Origin: an uncultured Pseudomonadota bacterium
GTDB lineage: Bacteria > Myxococcota_A > UBA9042 > CAIXZC01
NCBI GenBank assembly: GCA_937876385.1
Contig: CALFHQ010000996.1
Location: forward strand, 1 to 7,874
Direction: 5' to 3'
DNA length: 7,874 nt
Made by a program: the position numbers and the translations under genes. Shown piece by piece: positions 5,070 to 7,874 of the stretch. Numbering within the stretch: the stretch's first letter is position 1; the number at the start of each line of letters is the position of its first letter. The notes beneath the pieces were generated by a model. That model saw only the letters and a program-made list of their open reading frames with translations. It did not search any database and was not told the DNA's origin.

Positions 5070-6194
5070 TCAGAACGGCTGAACGGCCTCCGGGAGGTTG
5101 TTGACGAAGGTTTCGATGTGCTCGCCGTAGCCTTCCTCCGGAATGGCGACGGTTCCTTCTGTGCCGCCGTACTTGCCGAAAACGAACGTCACATCTTTGT
5201 TGACCCCCGCCTCTTCGTAGGCGCCGATGTCCGTGGTGGCGTTTCCGTACGCGGCCATAATCTGCCACTGGAGGTCGTCGGTCTGATGGGTAAGGGCACC
5301 TGCCTTGTATGCAACCGTGTCGTCCCCCGAGACTCGTTCCTCCGCGGTTACCAGAGGACCCAGCGGGAAGCCGTGGCGTTCCAGCCAGAATCGAGTCATT
5401 TGTCCGTAGAACTTGGGTCTGGCCGTCAGGTACACCGGGAAATATCCCTTCTCTGCCCAGGCGTTCATCAGTTGTGAAGCGCCTGGAGCTTCTTTTTGAT
5501 CGTAGTCTGCCTGGATGTTCTCCTGCACGAACTCTTCGTCGGAGAGGGTCAGTGTCCCATCGATATCGGACACAACGACCTCAGAACTGGAGGGCCAGAC
5601 GGCGACTGTGTGGACAGCACACGATCCGTTCCCTTCAAGCACGGCGTACAAGCGATGGGCACCTACACCAAAGCGATCTTCGACGCCCAAGGTTACCAAG
5701 TAGCCCCCGTCTGCGTCCGACTGCACCCGCCCAACCTGCTTCCACGCGCCGTCTTCCATCTGACGCCAGAGGCTCACCCATTCCCCTGCAACGGGAGCTG
5801 AGACGGTCATGCCGTACTCTCCCCTAGCGAATGTCCCTTCGATAACCTGTTCCTGGTCGGCCCAGCCGAGGAAATCCCGATTCATTCCCAGTACAAAGGG
5901 GTTGGCATCGATGAGAGCCTGGGTCTCGGGGTTTTCAAAGGAATCGCTGACTGTCTCAAAGGGCAGAGGTCCGGGAGTGGGACAGGAGAGGATCGTCGGG
6001 GGGATGACCAACGCGTCTTCGAGGTTGTCTGCATCGACGCCCGAATCTTCACTGGTGTCGAGAGACGACAAGTCCTGCGCAGCGTCCTCGGTAAAGGAGC
6101 CGACATCGCCGCTTCCATCCGTCGAAGAACAACCCATGGCGCCAAGCAGCACCACTGCAAACAACAAAGAAACGAGTCGTGAATGTTCTCTCAT
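5070..6194 (-). CDS. exported lipoprotein with LNS2/lipin-type HAD phosphatase domain
   Basis: A 374-aa predicted lipoprotein. The ATG (complement of 6192-6194) has GGGGAG 4 nt upstream; a longer TTG start at 6206 would overlap that site. Residues 1-21 are a signal peptide ending LLGAMG before Cys22, the likely lipidated residue. Residues 23-64 are an Asp/Ser/Glu-rich linker. Residues about 95-200 look beta-rich (GEWVSLWRQ, GAHRLYAVLEG) and may be an Ig-like or C2-like module. Residues about 205-350 match the LNS2 domain of lipins and PITP/Nir proteins (PF08235), a HAD fold: motif I DIDGT (210-214, with nucleophile Asp210 and Asp212), motif II Thr257 in YLTARP, motif III Lys297 in AYKAGA, motif IV GNATTD (317-322, Asp322), plus the WLERHGFPLGPL block (270-281). 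All catalytic residues are present, so it is likely an active Mg-dependent phosphatase. In eukaryotes the substrate is phosphatidate; here a lipid or other phosphomonoester is only a guess. DUF2183 is less likely because the motif is DGT, not DDT. Confidence 0.86.
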   Translation of the reverse strand: MREHSRLVSLLFAVVLLGAMGCSSTDGSGDVGSFTEDAAQDLSSLDTSEDSGVDADNLEDALVIPPTILSCPTPGPLPFETVSDSFENPETQALIDANPFVLGMNRDFLGWADQEQVIEGTFARGEYGMTVSAPVAGEWVSLWRQMEDGAWKQVGRVQSDADGGYLVTLGVEDRFGVGAHRLYAVLEGNGSCAVHTVAVWPSSSEVVVSDIDGTLTLSDEEFVQENIQADYDQKEAPGASQLMNAWAEKGYFPVYLTARPKFYGQMTRFWLERHGFPLGPLVTAEERVSGDDTVAYKAGALTHQTDDLQWQIMAAYGNATTDIGAYEEAGVNKDVTFVFGKYGGTEGTVAIPEEGYGEHIETFVNNLPEAVQPF

Positions 6195-6234
6195 GGCACT
6201 CCCCAAGGTCGGGTCAAGACAATCCGTGCTGACA

Positions 6235-6262
6235 AATCTAGACGAACCCTAACAATTGTCGT
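6235..6262 (-). promoter_or_regulatory. candidate promoter for the LNS2 lipoprotein gene
   Basis: On the minus strand ACGACA (complement of 6257-6262, 4/6) and TAGATT (complement of 6235-6240, 4/6) are spaced by 16 nt; initiation near 6228 would give a leader of about 34 nt. An 8-nt perfect palindrome ACAATTGT (6252-6259) overlaps the -35 and the spacer and could be an operator. I found no convincing promoter in the opposite direction for the gene at 6364. Confidence 0.3.
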
Positions 6263-6349
6263 GCCGAGAGTCGAGGAAGATGGATGCATCTCGCACCGAT
6301 TTCAGGCACAGTACAAGAGTCCGGTCTCAGCAACGCTCCAGAATCCGAA

Positions 6350-6359
6350 CCCCCGGGGG
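6350..6359. repeat. CCCCCGGGGG palindrome overlapping the ribosome binding site
   Basis: A perfect 10-nt palindrome whose right half forms part of the Shine-Dalgarno region GGGGGAG (6355-6361) of the gene starting at 6364. A tight hairpin is sterically poor, but pairing to another C-rich segment or between transcripts could mask the site. The distance from GGAG to the ATG is only 2 nt, shorter than usual, so the start call rests partly on the lack of alternatives. Confidence 0.5.
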
Positions 6360-6363
6360 AGTC

Positions 6364-7146
6364 ATGAACATTGACACAACGGTCATCGGCGTATGCCGTT
6401 TGGACGGGGACGGCGAGGAGCGGGCAAACAGATTGGCTTCAGCGCTGGGTCTTTCTGTGCTTGAAGCCCGTTCTCGGGTGCGCCCTCCGGCGCCTCGAGT
6501 CGTTGCCACCTTCCACGACTCACAGGAGGCATCTGCGAAGTCTCAGCTCTTGGCCGATGGCGGCTTCCAACCGGTGGTTCTCGACGCCAAAGCGGTGGAA
6601 CGCATCGCCCACGGTGTGAATGTGCGCCGATTCGAGTTGCTCCCAAACGGCATCGAATTGGAAACCCGAACCAACGACCGCTACCTCGTTGAGGACGCAA
6701 CGATGCGTCTGTTTCTGGCGGGAATGTCCTCCACCACCGCGCTTCAAACCGAGACCACGATCACCCGCAAGTTCAGCGTGGGAAAGGCGGTGATGAGCGG
6801 CGGGCTTATCCTTCGAACCCGGAAGAAGGTGGAGACAACAACGGTTCAGCACGACGCCGAATCCTTCCTTCTTTTTCAAGCCGTCGGACACCCTCCGTTC
6901 CTACTTCGAGAAAAGGAGCTGGTGTATCAGGGGCTGGGCGCGGCATTGCAGCCATCACGCCTCCTCAATTTCCAGCGCCTGGTAAAGGAGCTGCGGCAGC
7001 GGGCGCCCGACGCCCCGTTTGACGACCGGCTGACATCCACCGGGGGACAAGTCAACGTGCTGGGAGGTCTCCTCCCAAACGACCAATTCCTGGACGTGGC
7101 CATGGCACTGCTGGTCGCCTGCCATCTAGGGCTTCCTGAAACTTGA
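6364..7146 (+). CDS. hypothetical protein with L7/L12-like N-terminal domain
   Basis: A 260-aa protein with no signal peptide or membrane segment, probably cytoplasmic; I do not recognise a named family. The ATG at 6364 follows GGGGGAG (6355-6361), and the region upstream of it in frame is not protein-like. Residues about 5-75 read strand (TTVIGVCRL), helix (EERANRLASALGL), helix (SVLEARSRVR), strand (RVVATF), helix (ASAKSQLLADG), strand (FQPVVLD). This order and the 'LGL..EA....' phrase resemble the beta-alpha-alpha-beta-alpha-beta C-terminal domain of ribosomal protein L7/L12; that is a fold-level guess. Residues about 85-175 are beta-rich and basic (RRFELL, RYLVED, TTITRKFSVGKAVMSGGLIL, RKKVETTT). 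Residues about 176-260 continue with LLREKELVYQGLG, a QPSRLLNFQRLVKELRQR helix, FDDRL and a hydrophobic tail. I recall similar architectures in myxobacterial hypothetical proteins but cannot confirm this. It is a single-gene unit between divergent and downstream intergenic regions. Confidence 0.75.
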   Translation: MNIDTTVIGVCRLDGDGEERANRLASALGLSVLEARSRVRPPAPRVVATFHDSQEASAKSQLLADGGFQPVVLDAKAVERIAHGVNVRRFELLPNGIELETRTNDRYLVEDATMRLFLAGMSSTTALQTETTITRKFSVGKAVMSGGLILRTRKKVETTTVQHDAESFLLFQAVGHPPFLLREKELVYQGLGAALQPSRLLNFQRLVKELRQRAPDAPFDDRLTSTGGQVNVLGGLLPNDQFLDVAMALLVACHLGLPET

Positions 7147-7190
7147 CGCTCCCTCCAACCCTCAATCTGTGTCATATTTTCACCCTGTGC

Positions 7191-7300
7191 AACAAGTTTA
7201 CACATTGTCCGGCCCTCGTGGTCGAGAATTGCTCGCCACATGCCCACCGGACGCCACTTTGCGTCCCCCGGATCAATTGGCACGCGTTCTGCAACTTGTT
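7191..7300. repeat. pair of TGCAAC-nn-GTTT motifs
   Basis: TGCAACAAGTTT and TGCAACTTGTTT occur about 100 nt apart, flanking the hairpin. Their cores AACAAGTT (7191-7198) and AACTTGTT (7293-7300) are exact inverted copies of each other, and each core is itself an AAC-nn-GTT palindrome. They could be sites for one dimeric regulator of the downstream lipoprotein gene, or chance. Confidence 0.3.
7207..7252. other. long imperfect stem-loop in the intergenic region
   Basis: The 46-nt segment folds as GTCCGG (7207-7212) with CCGGAC (7247-7252), then an internal loop of 5 and 7 nt, GTGG (7218-7221) with CCAC (7236-7239), a bulged T, and CGAG (7223-7226) with CTCG (7232-7235) closed by the loop AATTG. 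That is 14 Watson-Crick pairs. No T-run follows on either strand, so it is not a classical intrinsic terminator. It lies between the stop at 7146 and the ATG at 7361, with about 108 nt still to the ATG. It could be a 3'-end structure, a leader element or a protein-binding site. Confidence 0.5.
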
Positions 7301-7360
7301 TTGTCGCTTGAACGAAGGCAATCTACAGGCTTGTCCGCAAAAAGACGGCCGGAGGAATCG

Positions 7361-7874
7361 ATGAGAACGAAATTGAAGCAGACAATCCAGATGGTAGTGG
7401 TGGTGCTGGGGTTGGCGCTGGTTGGCTCGTGCGGGAGCAATTCCGACAAGTCCCCACTTCTGGAGTTGATTAGCTCCAACCAGATGAACTGGGAGAAGCA
7501 GAGTGCTGCTTTGCAGGCAGCACCGGACTGCGACGGTGCGTTGGCATCGTTCAAGCAGATGCTCACCACGGGGATGCTGGTTCAACTGGAGCAGCAGCGC
7601 CAGTACTACATCGACTACTTGAACGACGGTGGGGCTTCCAAGGGCGGATATGGGCGCATGAATGCGGCATCCGAAGATTCTGCCGAAGGCGCCCCGACCC
7701 AATCGGGGGATGCTGCTCAAGACTACTCTGAGACCAATGTCCAGGTAGAGGGAGTGGACGAAGCCGACATCGTGAAGGTCGATGGAAACCTTATGGTGGT
7801 GCTGTCGGGGAGCGACGTCGTGGTTGTGGATGCGTGGCCTGCTGTGGAGATGCACGAATTGGGGCGGGTGACCT
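7361..7874 (+). CDS. secreted beta-propeller lipoprotein (PF09826 type), 3' end beyond window
   Basis: An open frame of 171 codons runs to the right edge. The ATG at 7361 follows GGAGG (7351-7355) by 5 nt. Residues 1-23 are a signal peptide (MRTKLKQ, then a Val/Leu-rich core) ending VGS before Cys24, a good lipobox, so the protein is likely lipid-anchored and exported. Residues about 32-86 are helical and Gln-rich, with Cys57. Residues about 90-120 form a Gly/Ala/Ser linker. The stretch DYSETNVQVEGVDEADIVKV (121-140) followed by DGNLMVVLSG is the entry motif of the PF09826 'beta propeller domain' family, whose members usually run to 600 or more residues, so most of the propeller is missing. 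Function in the family is unknown; a few members lie next to cell-surface or protease genes. No strong promoter was seen in the 214 nt upstream, which instead hold the hairpin and paired motifs. Confidence 0.9.
   Translation, partial: MRTKLKQTIQMVVVVLGLALVGSCGSNSDKSPLLELISSNQMNWEKQSAALQAAPDCDGALASFKQMLTTGMLVQLEQQRQYYIDYLNDGGASKGGYGRMNAASEDSAEGAPTQSGDAAQDYSETNVQVEGVDEADIVKVDGNLMVVLSGSDVVVVDAWPAVEMHELGRVT

Noticed and set aside
5034..5072. TGAGG...CCTCA and CTTC-tc-GAAG followed by AAAA between the convergent beta-lactamase and LNS2 genes
   Set aside because: Considered as a bidirectional terminator, but the stems are only 4-5 bp and AT-poor spacing does not give a convincing stem plus T-tract.
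5309..5827. 172-codon plus-strand open frame
   Set aside because: Opposite strand of the LNS2 lipoprotein; Arg/Pro/Ser-rich translation, no ribosome binding site or family signal.
6256..6284. TTGTCG plus a downstream -10 as a promoter for the hypothetical gene at 6364
   Set aside because: At 17-nt spacing the -10 would be GATGGA, matching consensus at 2/6 only.
7296..7329. TTGTTT or TTGTCG as -35 for the beta-propeller gene
   Set aside because: The paired -10 candidates (CAATCT, TACAGG) match consensus at only 2/6 and 3/6; too weak to call.
7172..7855. 227-codon open frame on the minus strand at the right end
   Set aside because: It lies antisense to the beta-propeller lipoprotein gene, whose plus-strand protein has a clear signal peptide, lipobox and PF09826 motif. 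The minus translation is His/Arg/Leu-rich with no family features.

Overview
The window is a bacterial chromosome segment of about 58% GC by eye, with nine protein genes on both strands. It contains no rRNA, tRNA, CRISPR array or insertion sequence that I can see. Four gene products are lipoprotein-like or secreted, and two of these carry long Asp-rich, low-complexity linkers directly after the putative acylated cysteine. Together with the PF09826-type beta-propeller lipoprotein, the DUF1566 lipoprotein and a lipoprotein with a lipin/LNS2 phosphatase domain, this suggests a Gram-negative deltaproteobacterial lineage of the Myxococcota/Bradymonadota kind. That placement is inferred from protein style, not from a marker gene.

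Layout, left to right: (1) the 3' part of argH, argininosuccinate lyase, 5' end outside the window. (2) A two-gene operon: a DUF318/ArsP-like membrane permease carrying a soluble insertion between its two halves, followed 10 nt later by a small thioredoxin-fold protein with a CAKC motif. This is a recurrent pairing thought to handle metal(loid)s or thiol-bound substrates. (3) A DUF1566 lipoprotein, convergent with (4) a cysteine-rich DUF4395 membrane protein on the minus strand. (5) A class D (OXA-type) beta-lactamase with every catalytic motif intact, divergent from the DUF4395 gene across a roughly 216-nt intergenic region that holds inverted repeats and candidate promoters for both directions. 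(6) On the minus strand, an Asp-rich lipoprotein ending in a complete LNS2 HAD phosphatase domain. (7) A divergent conserved-looking hypothetical protein whose N-terminus resembles the ribosomal protein L7/L12 C-terminal fold. (8) A 214-nt intergenic region with a long imperfect hairpin. (9) The start of a beta-propeller lipoprotein that runs off the right edge.

The only clear functional unit is the permease plus redox-protein operon. The other genes look like independent single-gene transcription units, mostly concerned with the cell envelope. Starts were moved downstream of the longest open frame for most genes because good Shine-Dalgarno sequences and signal peptides support the internal ATGs. 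I see no strong evidence for a wholly new multi-gene system. The best leads are the permease insertion domain, the exported LNS2 phosphatase, the environmental class D beta-lactamase, the uncharacterised two-domain protein, and the intergenic hairpin.
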